A DNA stretch of 64,000 nucleotides from Microvirga soli. GTDB lineage: Bacteria > Pseudomonadota > Alphaproteobacteria > Rhizobiales > Beijerinckiaceae. Positions within the stretch are counted from its first letter, which is position 1; every line of letters starts with the position of its first letter. The DNA is taken from the NCBI RefSeq assembly GCF_016734765.1, contig NZ_JAERQE010000004.1:62001-126000 (forward strand). The letters are read 5' to 3'. Positions 47,201-55,139 of this stretch are shown here, piece by piece. The position numbers and the translations under genes are program-made. The notes beneath the pieces were generated by a model, which was not told the origin of the DNA, searched no databases, and was given only the letters and a program-made list of their open reading frames with translations.

Positions 47201-47744
47201 GGATCTCGACATAGAGTTGGTGTCCGAAGGCTTCCTTCAGGATACCGAGCCGCGCCTGAGCCAAATCCTGGCGCCCACCATTGCGCAGGGCGCCGTCGAG
47301 AGGCCCTGTGAAGCCGCCCGTCAGCGCGATGATCCCTTCGCTGTGAGCCGACAAGATGGGAGCCGCAACGCGTGGGCTCTCGCCGAGCGGCACGCCGAAA
47401 TAGGCGTGGCTCACCAGGCGCATGAGGTTGCGATAGCCCTCCTCGTTCTGCGCGAGCAGCACGATATTGGCGGGCTGGGGCACCACGCGGGCAACAGGAT
47501 CGGCTTCCTCGAAGCAGACCGAGAGCTGGACGCCGGCGATGGGCTGGATGCCGGAGCCCGCCATCTTCTCGGAGAATTCGAGGCCACCAAAGAGATTGTT
47601 GGTGTCGGTGAGCGCCAGCGCCGGCTGCTTGTCGGCGGCAGCGAGTTTCGCCAATTGCGCGATCTTCAGGGCACCCTCGAGCAGAGAATACGAGGAATGC
47701 ACGTGCAGATGAACGAAACCAATATCCTGGAGAATGCGCGCCAT
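44271..47744 (-). CDS. dnaE: DNA polymerase III alpha subunit
   Basis: The replicative polymerase. 1157 residues. It starts with a PHP domain (FVHLHVHSSYSLLEGALKIA), then the polymerase C-family core with the catalytic aspartates in SMPDFDIDFCVDGRERVIQY, GPGRGSGAGSLVAYAL and NKSHAAAYALVAFQTAYLKA, an HhH region (LAAVKGVGRQAIESVVEARG) and an OB-fold near VGRVAATVLDRQERRTKTGN. The length and PHP domain identify replicative DnaE1 rather than the shorter mutagenic DnaE2, even though SOS boxes lie on both sides of the gene. Confidence 0.97.
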   Translation of the reverse strand: MARILQDIGFVHLHVHSSYSLLEGALKIAQLAKLAAADKQPALALTDTNNLFGGLEFSEKMAGSGIQPIAGVQLSVCFEEADPVARVVPQPANIVLLAQNEEGYRNLMRLVSHAYFGVPLGESPRVAAPILSAHSEGIIALTGGFTGPLDGALRNGGRQDLAQARLGILKEAFGHQLYVEIQRHGLEDERLIEGELLTLADRNGLPIVAANEPFFSSAKDYEAHDALLAIAEGQIVSNPDRRRLSPEHHFKTRQQMMELFADLPDALQASVEIAMRCATRVKTRKPILPNFGTGPDAATLDEGAELQRQAEEGLARRLAAHGPAPGLTEQVYHDRLAFEVGIIRKMQFPGYFLIVADFIKWAKDHDIPVGPGRGSGAGSLVAYALTITDLDPLRFSLLFERFLNPERVSMPDFDIDFCVDGRERVIQYVQQRYGEEQVAQIITFGTLLARGVLRDVGRVLEMPYGQVDKLTKLVPQNPANPVTLAQAIEGEPKLQAAIDEEPVVKRMLDIAQKLEGLHRHASTHAAGVVIGDRPLQELVPLYRDPKTGMRVTQFNMKWVEQAGLVKFDFLGLKTLTVLRTAVDLIRRKGIEIDLSALPLDDRKTYEMLQRGETVGVFQVESAGMRKALVEMETDRFEDIIALVALYRPGPMANIPVYCARKLGKDEHNKKDWYPHDKLEPILRETFGIIVYQEQVMEVAKVLSGYSLGDADLLRRAMGKKIKAEMDAQRERFVSGAKEGGLDKAKANEIFDLLAKFADYGFNKSHAAAYALVAFQTAYLKANHPVEFLAASMTLDLDNTDKLSEFRREVQRLGFKVIPPSINRSGVVFDVEYDAEGQGQILYALAAVKGVGRQAIESVVEARGDKPFKDLADFARRINPRMINKRTVENLIAAGAFDEVEPDRAKACASIDAMMSLAQQSHEAANGGMMDMFGGVASADVHLRIGPYDPWPAAERLQREYDAVGFFLSGHPLDEYGDLLKKLRVQTWVEFCRSVKAGNSVGRVAATVLDRQERRTKTGNKMGILMLSDQTGQFEAIIFSEGLMRFREVLEPGAAVVLMLQAGMEGEEVRARIGIAEPLEEALAKHQKGMRIFLRDERPISSVCERLKARGEGEVSLVLILDDGDREVEVKLPGKYMASPQIAGALRAVPGVVDVHMN

Positions 47745-47862
47745 GAAACTCTACTCACTCAATGGCACGCATAGTGGCACGATTCTTTCCTCGAAATCCT
47801 AACCCAGGACGCCGAGGACTATGTTCCTGTGAATCGCGGTGGGTTGTTGTGGATTTCCGGTA

Positions 47863-47964
47863 TCAAGCGATGGGAGAAAGAACCAGAGCCCAGATTGCCA
47901 CGGCCGAGCCGAACATAGCGAGCGAAGCGATTTCGGCGGTGGTCTCGATGATGAAGCGAAGCAT
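47863..47964 (-). CDS. 33-residue single-pass membrane peptide under a LexA-controlled promoter
   Basis: ATG at 47964, preceded by GGAGA at a good distance, and TGA at 47863. The peptide begins MLRFIIETTAEIASLAMFG and ends ALVLSPIA: a short amphipathic start, then one hydrophobic helix (about residues 12-30) with no signal cut site, so it should stay in the inner membrane. A perfect LexA box lies in its promoter. In Caulobacter the SOS-induced SidA is a 29-residue inner-membrane peptide that blocks division through FtsW/FtsN; this gene has the same size, topology and control. The functional match is inference and I have not aligned the sequences. It lies between lolD and dnaE. Confidence 0.75.
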   Translation of the reverse strand: MLRFIIETTAEIASLAMFGSAVAIWALVLSPIA

Positions 47965-47993
47965 GGTCCGATCTCCGTGTTCCCAATATGTTC

Positions 47994-48022
47994 ATATTTG
48001 TTCATTGGATGTTCTGTGTAAA
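47994..48022 (-). promoter_or_regulatory. SOS promoter of the 33-residue peptide
   Basis: On the minus strand TTTACA (48017-48022), a 17-bp spacer, AAATAT (47994-47999). The spacer contains GAACATCCAATGAAC (48000-48014), a perfect GAAC-N7-GAAC LexA box. A third GAAC copy (47990-47993) follows the -10 at 6-bp spacing. LexA bound here would block polymerase fully. The start codon is 30 bp downstream of the -10. Confidence 0.85.
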
Positions 48023-48136
48023 GCGTGTGCAAAGACTGCTTTCGGGACGGAGTCAACAAAGCGTAAAGATGCGATCACGCACAGGCGGGCGTGCCTGGAA
48101 GGCGCCGACTTACAATCTCAGTGAGAGCGTGAAACC

Positions 48137-48832
48137 TCAGGGCAGCTGAACGATCAGCCCGTCGCGGATGGTCACGCGCCGATCCATGCGGGCGGCGAGA
48201 TCCATGTTGTGGGTAGCGATAAGAGCCGCGAGCTTCGAGGCGCGGACAATGGCCACGAGGGTCTGGAACACCCGGTCAGCCGTGTGCGGGTCGAGGTTGC
48301 CCGTGGGCTCGTCCGCCAGTAGCAGACGCGGGGCGTTGGCAACCGCGCGTGCGATGGCGACGCGCTGCTGCTCACCGCCGGAGAGTTCACCGGGGCGATG
48401 GTCCAGGCGCTTGCCCAAACCCAAGAAGGTCAGGAGCTGCTTCGCACGATCCTGCGCTTCGGGCTTCGGCAGACCCCGAATGAGCTGCGGTATCACCACA
48501 TTCTCCAGCGCCGAGAATTCCGGCAGGAGATGGTGAAACTGGTAAACGAAGCCAAGTTCCTCGCGCCGCACTCGCGTACGCTCCTGGTCGTTCATGGAGG
48601 CCGTCTGCTTCGAGCCCACGAAGACCTCACCGCCATCGGGCTTCTCGAGCAGGCCTGCCACATGAAGCAGGGTCGACTTGCCCGTGCCGGACGGCGCCAC
48701 GAGGGCAACGATCTCGCCCGGCCAGATCGCGAGGTCTGTCCCGCGCAGCACTTCGAGGAAGCTGCCCGCTTGCGGGTAGCGACGCTCGACTTTCGACAGG
48801 TACAGGGCGGGTTGGGACTGGGCTGGCGACAT
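48137..48832 (-). CDS. lolD: Lipoprotein-releasing ABC transporter ATP-binding subunit
   Basis: Powers release of outer-membrane lipoproteins by LolC/E. I chose the ATG at 48832 ([20 protein letters not shown]), just past the lolC stop; 231 residues. Walker A is APSGTGKST (Ala where Gly is usual), signature [16 protein letters not shown], Walker [13 protein letters not shown], and the LolD-type [21 protein letters not shown]-loop region. It follows lolC directly. Confidence 0.95.
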   Translation of the reverse strand: MSPAQSQPALYLSKVERRYPQAGSFLEVLRGTDLAIWPGEIVALVAPSGTGKSTLLHVAGLLEKPDGGEVFVGSKQTASMNDQERTRVRREELGFVYQFHHLLPEFSALENVVIPQLIRGLPKPEAQDRAKQLLTFLGLGKRLDHRPGELSGGEQQRVAIARAVANAPRLLLADEPTGNLDPHTADRVFQTLVAIVRASKLAALIATHNMDLAARMDRRVTIRDGLIVQLP

Positions 48833-48834
48833 GC

Positions 48835-50124
48835 TTATCCGTAACGCAACGCCTCGACAGGATCGAGTTTGGCAGCTCGCCAAGAAGGGTAGAGGGTCGC
48901 GAGCAGCGACAGCACCATCGCCATGATCAGGATGGTCGCCACTTCGGTGGGATTCACATCGGCAGGCAGGCGGCTCAGGAAGTAAAGTTCAGCCGGAAAG
49001 AGGTTCGTGCTTGTGAGCCGTGAGATCACATCGCGAATGGTCTCGACATTGAGCGCGAGCAGGAGACCGAGGCCGAAGCCCGCAATGGTGCCGACGATTC
49101 CAATGGAGGCACCCGTGATCAGGAACACGCGCATAATGGCTCCGCGCGTCGCCCCCATGGTGCGCAGGATCGCAATGTCCTCCGATTTATCCTTCACAAG
49201 CATGATGAGGCCGGAGATGATGTTGAGCGCCGCCACCAGCACGATGAGGGTCAGGATGAGGAACATCACGTTGCGCTCGACCTCGAGCGCGCCGAAGAAG
49301 GTGCGGTTGCGCTGGCGCCAGTCGGTCATCAGGATCGGCCGGCCCGCCGCCTCGTCGATGGCCGCGCGGGCCTCATCCACCCGGTCGGCATTGTCGAGAT
49401 AGACCTCGATCAGCTGCACGTCGCCCTGACGGTTGAAATAGTTCTGCGCCTCCGTGAGCGGCATGAACACGAAGGTGGAGTCGAACTCCGACATGCCGAT
49501 CTCGAAGATTGCCTTCACCGGATAGCCCTTGACCCGGGGCGCTGTGCCGAAGGGCGTTGAGGCGCCCCGGGGCGTGATGAGCGTAAAGGTGTCGCCTGCT
49601 TGGAGCGACAGGGCATCCGCAAGACGCCGGCCGATTGCCACCCCCTCGCCTTCATCGAAGTCGTCGAGCGTGCCCTGGCGGATATTGCCCGAGATATGCT
49701 GGATCTTCTGCAAGTCCTCGGGGCGAATGCCCCGCACGAGAACGCCGCTTCCGTTATATTGCGAGGAGCCGAAGGCCTGCCCCTCCACCAATGGAATAGC
49801 GCGCCGAACGCCCGGCACGGCGGCAATGCGCGCAGCCACCTCCGGATAGTCAGTCAGCGGGCTTTCTATCGGTGCCACGAAGATATGGCCGTTGATGCCG
49901 ACGATCTTGTCGAGCAGCTCCTTGCGGAAACCGTTCATGACCGAGAGCACCACGATCAGCGTGGCGACACCGAGCATGATGCCGAGGAACGAGAAACCGG
50001 CGATCACCGAGACGAAGCCTTCCCGCCGCCGCGTGCGCAGGTAGCGACCGGCGAGCATCCACTCGAAGAGCGAAAAGGGTTTCGTCCCCGTAGGTGTCGC
50101 TTTGGTTTCCGCTGCCTTGGCCAT
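48835..50124 (-). CDS. lolC: Lipoprotein-releasing ABC transporter permease (LolC/E type)
   Basis: The membrane part of the Lol exporter that extracts lipoproteins from the inner membrane for LolA. 429 residues: an N-terminal helix ([20 protein letters not shown]) followed by [19 protein letters not shown], a large periplasmic MacB-like domain (about 60-270) and three C-terminal helices of the FtsX fold ([40 protein letters not shown]). Only one permease gene is present, as in alphaproteobacteria, so the product probably forms a homodimer with LolD. Confidence 0.93.
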   Translation of the reverse strand: MAKAAETKATPTGTKPFSLFEWMLAGRYLRTRRREGFVSVIAGFSFLGIMLGVATLIVVLSVMNGFRKELLDKIVGINGHIFVAPIESPLTDYPEVAARIAAVPGVRRAIPLVEGQAFGSSQYNGSGVLVRGIRPEDLQKIQHISGNIRQGTLDDFDEGEGVAIGRRLADALSLQAGDTFTLITPRGASTPFGTAPRVKGYPVKAIFEIGMSEFDSTFVFMPLTEAQNYFNRQGDVQLIEVYLDNADRVDEARAAIDEAAGRPILMTDWRQRNRTFFGALEVERNVMFLILTLIVLVAALNIISGLIMLVKDKSEDIAILRTMGATRGAIMRVFLITGASIGIVGTIAGFGLGLLLALNVETIRDVISRLTSTNLFPAELYFLSRLPADVNPTEVATILIMAMVLSLLATLYPSWRAAKLDPVEALRYG

Positions 50125-50130
50125 GGGAGC

Positions 50131-51459
50131 TTATTTATGGCCAATGAGGCGGGCGGCCACGTCGTCGAGAGACAGCGTCTCACGTTCGCCGGTGGCGCGG
50201 CGCTTCAGCTCCACCTTACCTTCAGCAAGTCCTTTCGGGCCGATCACCACCTGCCACGGCACGCCGATAAGGTCTGCGGTGGCGAACTTGCCGCCGGGGC
50301 GCTCGTCGCGATCATCGTAAAGCACGTCGCGTCCAGCGGCGGAGAGCTCACGGTAGAGCCGCTCGCAGGCAGCATCCGTGCCGGCATCGCCTGCCTTCAG
50401 GTTGAGGATCGCGATATCGAAGGGCGCCACACCTTCCGGCCAGATGATGCCGTTCTCGTCATGGCTGGCCTCGATAATGGCGGCGATCAGGCGGCTTGGG
50501 CCGATGCCGTAGGAGCCCATATGGACCGGCCTCTCCTGCCCGTCCGGCCCCATGACCTTAGCGCCCATGGGCTCGGAGTACTTGGTGCCGAAATAGAAGA
50601 TGTGGCCGACCTCGATGCCGCGCGCCGACATCTTCTTGTCGGCGGGCACCGCGTCGAAGGCGCCTGCATCGTGCATCTCGGACGTGGCGGCGTAGAGCGA
50701 AGTCCACTTATCGACGGTGCTCTGCAGGCCAGGAATATCGTCGAAATCGGTATCTTCGGCCGGAATGTCGAAGTTCAGGTAATCCGCGTGGCAGAACACC
50801 TCGCTCTCGCCCGTCGAGGCCAGGATGATGAACTCGTGGCTCAGGTTGCCGCCGATCGGGCCCGTATCGGCCCGCATCGGGATCGCCTTGAGACCCATCC
50901 GGGCAAAGGTGCGCAGATAAGCCACGAACATCTTGTTGTAGGAGTGGACGGCACCGTCCTGATCGAGATCGAAGGAATAGGCATCCTTCATCAGGAACTC
51001 GCGCGAGCGCATGACGCCGAAGCGCGGGCGCACCTCGTCGCGGAACTTCCACTGAATGTGATAAAGGTTCAGCGGCAGATCCTTGTAGGAGCGCACATAG
51101 CCGCGGAAGATCTCCGTGACCATTTCCTCATTGGTCGGGCCGAAGAGCATCTCGCGCTCATGCCGGTCCTGGATGCGCAGCATCTCCTTGCCATAAGCGT
51201 CGTAGCGGCCCGACTCGCGCCACAGATCCGCCGACTGGATCGTCGGCATGAGAAGCTCGACGGCGCCCGAGCGGTTCTGCTCTTCGCGGACGATGGCGTT
51301 GATCTTGTTCAGGACCCTCAGCCCCAGCGGCAGCCAAGCGTAAATGCCCGCCGATTCCTGGCGGATCATGCCGGCGCGCAACATCAGGCGGTGGGAGACG
51401 ATCTCCGCTTCCTTCGGCGTCTCGCGGAGAATGGGGAGGAAGTAGCGGCTCAAACGCAT
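50131..51459 (-). CDS. proS: Prolyl-tRNA synthetase
   Basis: Charges tRNA-Pro. I chose the ATG at 51459 ([20 protein letters not shown]), which gives 442 residues, the short alphaproteobacterial form without the editing insert. Class II motifs: [40 protein letters not shown] (motif 2) and [18 protein letters not shown] (motif 3). An anticodon-binding domain ends the protein. It is the gene after DUF1467 on this strand, separated by a 400-bp gap. Confidence 0.95.
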   Translation of the reverse strand: MRLSRYFLPILRETPKEAEIVSHRLMLRAGMIRQESAGIYAWLPLGLRVLNKINAIVREEQNRSGAVELLMPTIQSADLWRESGRYDAYGKEMLRIQDRHEREMLFGPTNEEMVTEIFRGYVRSYKDLPLNLYHIQWKFRDEVRPRFGVMRSREFLMKDAYSFDLDQDGAVHSYNKMFVAYLRTFARMGLKAIPMRADTGPIGGNLSHEFIILASTGESEVFCHADYLNFDIPAEDTDFDDIPGLQSTVDKWTSLYAATSEMHDAGAFDAVPADKKMSARGIEVGHIFYFGTKYSEPMGAKVMGPDGQERPVHMGSYGIGPSRLIAAIIEASHDENGIIWPEGVAPFDIAILNLKAGDAGTDAACERLYRELSAAGRDVLYDDRDERPGGKFATADLIGVPWQVVIGPKGLAEGKVELKRRATGERETLSLDDVAARLIGHK

Positions 51460-51639
51460 GGGACGCCTTTTAAGGTCTCGATCTGAACAGAAGCTGAGTA
51501 ACGACTCGTTTCCAGCACACAACACAGGCCCCGGGCAAAAGACAAGCTGTCATCGGTTCGCAGGAGCCGCGGCGAGGTGGATTAGACCAAAGATGAATAC
51601 ATGAAATGCCGAAATTTGCATCATCGGCTGCCTAAGAAC

Positions 51640-51835
51640 GGTGACACCCCAACGGAAGGTGACTATAAACAAAATCCTAACGTCTTGAGACCCTCAGAGG
51701 TCGGAGGCTACGGTCCGAGTTTCGGGAGGAACAATGTCCCTAAGCGCCAGATAGGCGCCGGCCTAAGAAAGCCAGGGATCAAAAATTGCCAAAAGGCAGT
51801 TCAGGCAAGGCGAAAGCCTTGCTTTTCTTTTTTGG
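51640..51835 (+). ncRNA. Candidate small RNA ending in an intrinsic terminator
   Basis: In the gap between the proS start and the DUF1467 end, the plus strand has stems such as GCGCC-AGATA-GGCGC (near 51754-51768) and TTGCC-AAAA-GGCAG, then CAAGGC-GAAA-GCCTTG followed by TTTTCTTTTTT. The last is a strong terminator pointing right, while both neighbouring genes point left, so it must end a separate transcript. The 5' end is a guess; no RNA family is recognised. An 85-codon frame across it looks non-coding. Confidence 0.5.
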
Positions 51836-51854
51836 GCTACCGGCCAGAGGCTGT

Positions 51855-52190
51855 CTAGAGACCTGCCAGAGGGAAAACCAAAGCAACGATCACCAGCACC
51901 ACTGAAGCGACGAGCGTCGTCCAGATCGCCTTCTCGCGCAGAGCAGGAAGCGCGGGCGCCCCCGGCTCGCTGCCGCGGATCACCTCACCGGCCTCTGCCT
52001 GGCTGCGAACGCCGAAAGGCAGAACGGCGAAGAGCAGGATCCACCAGATCACGAAGTAAAGGGCCAACGCTCCGCTGATCCGCAACTCGAAGCCGTTGAC
52101 CACCACGGCGATAGCAATCGCCGAGACCACGACTACCACAGCCAGAGTGGACCAGAACGACCGAGCAAGGGTTTTGACAAAGTTTATCAA
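51855..52190 (-). CDS. DUF1467 family membrane protein
   Basis: Start taken as the TTG at 52190 (MINFVKTLARSFWSTLAVVV), 10 bp after the mce stop; a GTG further in (before VVNGFELRI) would give the shorter length usual for DUF1467. The conserved family part is ALYFVIWWILLFAVLPFGVR followed by SQAEAGEV, and there is a last membrane helix at TLVASVVLVIVALVFPLA. The function of the family is unknown, but it is regularly found between mce and proS in Hyphomicrobiales. Confidence 0.85.
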   Translation of the reverse strand: MINFVKTLARSFWSTLAVVVVVSAIAIAVVVNGFELRISGALALYFVIWWILLFAVLPFGVRSQAEAGEVIRGSEPGAPALPALREKAIWTTLVASVVLVIVALVFPLAGL

Positions 52191-52200
52191 CAGCTTGTCC

Positions 52201-52605
52201 TCAGGCTTGTTCAAGTTCGATGAGAGTGCCGTTGAAATCCTTGGGGTGCAGGAAAAGCACGGGTTTTCCATGCGCTCCGGTCTTCGGCTCGCCAGTGCCG
52301 AGCACCCTGGCCCCGGAATTCACAAGCTGGTCCCGAGCCGCGTTGATGTCGTCGACTTCGTAGCAGATGTGATGCATGCCGCCGTCCGGGTTCTTCTCGA
52401 GGAACCGGGCAATGGGGGATTCCGCTCCAAGCGGCTCCAGCAGCTCGATCTTGGTGTTGGGCAGCGTGATGAACACGACGGTGACACCGTGCTCTTCGAG
52501 CGGCTCAGGTGCCGAGACCTCGGCGCCGAGAGTATTGCGGTAGAGCTCGGAAGCCGCCGTGATATCCCGCACGGCGATGGCGACATGGTTGAGACGTCCG
52601 ATCAT
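52201..52605 (-). CDS. mce: Methylmalonyl-CoA epimerase
   Basis: Interconverts the (R) and (S) forms of methylmalonyl-CoA for propionate use. 134 residues, glyoxalase/VOC fold, with NHVAIAVRDITAASELYRNT, NPDGGMHHICYEVDDINAAR and FLHPKDFNGTLIELEQ giving the metal His, His and Glu. It lies between rnj and the DUF1467 gene, a typical place in this order. Confidence 0.93.
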   Translation of the reverse strand: MIGRLNHVAIAVRDITAASELYRNTLGAEVSAPEPLEEHGVTVVFITLPNTKIELLEPLGAESPIARFLEKNPDGGMHHICYEVDDINAARDQLVNSGARVLGTGEPKTGAHGKPVLFLHPKDFNGTLIELEQA

Positions 52606-52633
52606 TCTGGTCCCCTCAAAGGCCCTGCAGCCC

Positions 52634-54307
52634 TTAGGCCTCGATCACGAGAACATGGCAGGCGGGCTTCTTGCCCCATTCCTGATTCACGGCCGCGCGG
52701 ACGGCCCGGTGGACGGCGTTCTCGACAGCCTCAGGATCCCGGCGCTTGGCTTTCGGCAAGCCGTCGAGCAGGTCTGCCACCGTGTCGGCAATGATGTCGG
52801 TCAGGTCCCGGCCCTGCCGGTTCTTGTCCGGCAGGCCCATGGCGTCGATCACCGGGTCGCCCACGAGCTCGCCCCGGTCGTCAATGGCGATCGCAACCGT
52901 TACAATGCCGGCGAATGCGAGCTTGCGGCGTTCCGGCAGCGCCCGGTCTCCAGCGCCGATCACGATATTCCCATCGCGGTAGAGACGCCCTGCCGGGATG
53001 TTGTCGACGATCTCGGCCGGGCCGGGAGAAAGGCGCACGAGGCTGCCGTTCTTCGCGCGGATTACCTCCTGCACACCCTGCTGGCGCGCGAACTTGGCGT
53101 GCTCGCTCAGGTGCAAGGGCTCGCCATGAGCTGGGATCGCGATGCGAGGACGGGTCCACTGGTACATCTGGGCAAGTTCGCCCCGGCGTGGATGTCCGGA
53201 GACGTGAACGAGCTCCGTCCGGTCGGTGATGATCTCGATTCCCTGGTCGATGAGGCTGTTGATGATGGAGCCTACCGCCTTCTCGTTGCCCGGGATGGCG
53301 CGAGAGGAGAAGATCACACGGTCGCCGGCGGAGAGAGCGATATCGGGATGCTCATCCTGGGCGATGCGAGCCAGGGCGGCGCGGGGCTCTCCCTGCGAAC
53401 CTGTGAGAATGGCGACAACCTTGTCGCGTGGCATGTAGCCGAAACTGTCCGCTGAGCGGAACTCTGGCAGATCATCGAGGTAGCCGCATTCCTTCGCCAC
53501 ATCGACGACCCGATCCATGGCGCGGCCAACCACAATCACCTCGCGCCCGCATTCCCGTGCAGCCTCGGCGACGGAGCGGATGCGAGCCACGTTGGACGCG
53601 AAGGTCGTGACGGCGACCCGGTGCGGTGCATCCTTGATCAGGGCAGCCAGGTTCCGCGAGACATCGGCCTCGCTGGGGCTTGTGCCCTCGCGCACCACGT
53701 TGGTCGAGTCGCAGACGAGAGCCAGAACCCCCTCATCGCCGAGAGCACGGAACGTCTCCTCCGACGTCAGGCTGCCAAGATAAGGGGTGCTGTCGAGTTT
53801 CCAATCGCCGGTATGGACTACGAGGCCGTGCGGCGTCCGGATGGCCATAGCATTGGATTCCGGAATCGAGTGAGCGACCGGCACGAACTCGATGTCGAAG
53901 GCGCCGAGCTTCAGGCGCTGACCCGGGACGATCTCGTTGAGATTGACCTTCGGTGCACCGGGCTCCGACAGGCGGCGTGTCTCCAACAGTCCAATGGCGA
54001 ACTTGGTGGCATAGACGGGCGCCTCAAGGCGCGGCCACATCTCGACGAGAGCGCCAATGTGATCTTCGTGGGCATGGGTGATGAAGATGCCCAGAAGGTT
54101 GTGGCGCTCTTCCTCGATGAAACGCAGATCCGGATAGACGACATCAATGCCAGGCAGATTCTCCTCGCCGCCGAATCCCATGCCGCAATCGACCAGAATC
54201 CATTGGCGGTCGTTCTCCGGCCCGAAGCCGTAGAGGGCAGCGTTCATGCCGATCTCGCCGAGACCGCCGAGAGGGAGAAAAACCAATTCGTCCTGGTGAG
54301 ATGCCAT
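52634..54307 (-). CDS. rnj: Ribonuclease J
   Basis: A metallo-beta-lactamase-fold RNase with endo- and 5'-exonuclease activity for rRNA and mRNA maturation. I chose the ATG at 54307 (MASHQDELVFLPLGGLGEIG), which shares TAATG with the birA stop; the longer open frame runs into birA. 557 residues. The metal motif is FITHAHEDHIGAL, with VVHTGDWKLD further on and the beta-CASP region ending in VHVSGHPRRGELAQMYQW. Complete. Confidence 0.95.
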   Translation of the reverse strand: MASHQDELVFLPLGGLGEIGMNAALYGFGPENDRQWILVDCGMGFGGEENLPGIDVVYPDLRFIEEERHNLLGIFITHAHEDHIGALVEMWPRLEAPVYATKFAIGLLETRRLSEPGAPKVNLNEIVPGQRLKLGAFDIEFVPVAHSIPESNAMAIRTPHGLVVHTGDWKLDSTPYLGSLTSEETFRALGDEGVLALVCDSTNVVREGTSPSEADVSRNLAALIKDAPHRVAVTTFASNVARIRSVAEAARECGREVIVVGRAMDRVVDVAKECGYLDDLPEFRSADSFGYMPRDKVVAILTGSQGEPRAALARIAQDEHPDIALSAGDRVIFSSRAIPGNEKAVGSIINSLIDQGIEIITDRTELVHVSGHPRRGELAQMYQWTRPRIAIPAHGEPLHLSEHAKFARQQGVQEVIRAKNGSLVRLSPGPAEIVDNIPAGRLYRDGNIVIGAGDRALPERRKLAFAGIVTVAIAIDDRGELVGDPVIDAMGLPDKNRQGRDLTDIIADTVADLLDGLPKAKRRDPEAVENAVHRAVRAAVNQEWGKKPACHVLVIEA

Positions 54308-55137
54308 TAAGATTGAGACCTTTTCGTGCCAGCGCTCGGCTTGGCTATATCGTGTAGCAAATTGGGAAAATAAAGGTCGCCGGCGTCGATGAGTTCCACA
54401 CCGTCGGTGCCTTTGAGCTGCAGGCGGCCGAACCGGTCGAGTCCGTCGAACACACCTCGCTTGTCGCCTGAGGGCAGACGGAGAGTGACCTCCTGCCCCA
54501 CCCCGGCGGCACGTTCGAGCCAGAGCCTGCGAATGACACCAAAGGGATCGGATACATTCATGCGCGACGACGCCCGCCAAGCCGCAAAGGTCCTGGCGAA
54601 GGCGGAAGAGAGGGCAAGGAAAACCTGGTCGCGGGTCAGGCTTTCCTTCACCTGCTGCAGGCTTACTGCGGGATATGGGGTCCCGGACGGTGCAAACGAC
54701 ACGTTCACCCCGAAGCCGATCACGATGGCGAGCGGCCCCTCTGGCTGAAGCCTGTGCCCTTCCAGGAGAAGGCCTGACACCTTAGCCCCATCGAGCAGAA
54801 GATCGTTCGGCCACTTGAGGGCGAGCCGCGGGGCACCAACACCGGTGACCGCCTCGACCGCCTCGTGGAGGGCTAGTCCGGCCACGAAACCAAGCTGCGG
54901 CGCAGAGGCCACTTCGCAGGGATCGATGAGCAGAAGGCTGGCGTAGAGGTTGCCTTGAGGCGACGACCATTGCCGGCCGTGCCGCCCTCTGCCCGCAAGC
55001 TGCTCAGCGGCAGTGATCCAGAGCTGACCTGGATCGCCGGACCGGGCTGCCTGTAGGGCGTCGTCGTTCGTCGAGCCTGTCGCCTCGAGGGAGAGCAGCC
55101 TGTATCTGGCGGACTCGGTCTCGGGCGACAGATGCAC
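54307..55137 (-). CDS. birA: Biotin-[acetyl-CoA-carboxylase] ligase
   Basis: Attaches biotin to carboxylases. 276 residues. The catalytic loop is AGRGRHGRQWSSPQGNLYAS and LALKWPNDLLLDGAKVSGLL holds the biotin-contact Lys. No N-terminal repressor HTH is present, so it is an enzyme only. It starts 3 bp after nuoN ends and overlaps rnj by one base, so it is probably co-transcribed with the nuo genes. Confidence 0.94.
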   Translation of the reverse strand: MHLSPETESARYRLLSLEATGSTNDDALQAARSGDPGQLWITAAEQLAGRGRHGRQWSSPQGNLYASLLLIDPCEVASAPQLGFVAGLALHEAVEAVTGVGAPRLALKWPNDLLLDGAKVSGLLLEGHRLQPEGPLAIVIGFGVNVSFAPSGTPYPAVSLQQVKESLTRDQVFLALSSAFARTFAAWRASSRMNVSDPFGVIRRLWLERAAGVGQEVTLRLPSGDKRGVFDGLDRFGRLQLKGTDGVELIDAGDLYFPNLLHDIAKPSAGTKRSQS

Positions 55138-55139
55138 GA

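Noticed and set aside
51601..51858. An 85-codon frame on the plus strand
   Set aside because: It runs through several stems and the terminator hairpin and its T-run, and has no family resemblance; a structured RNA fits better.
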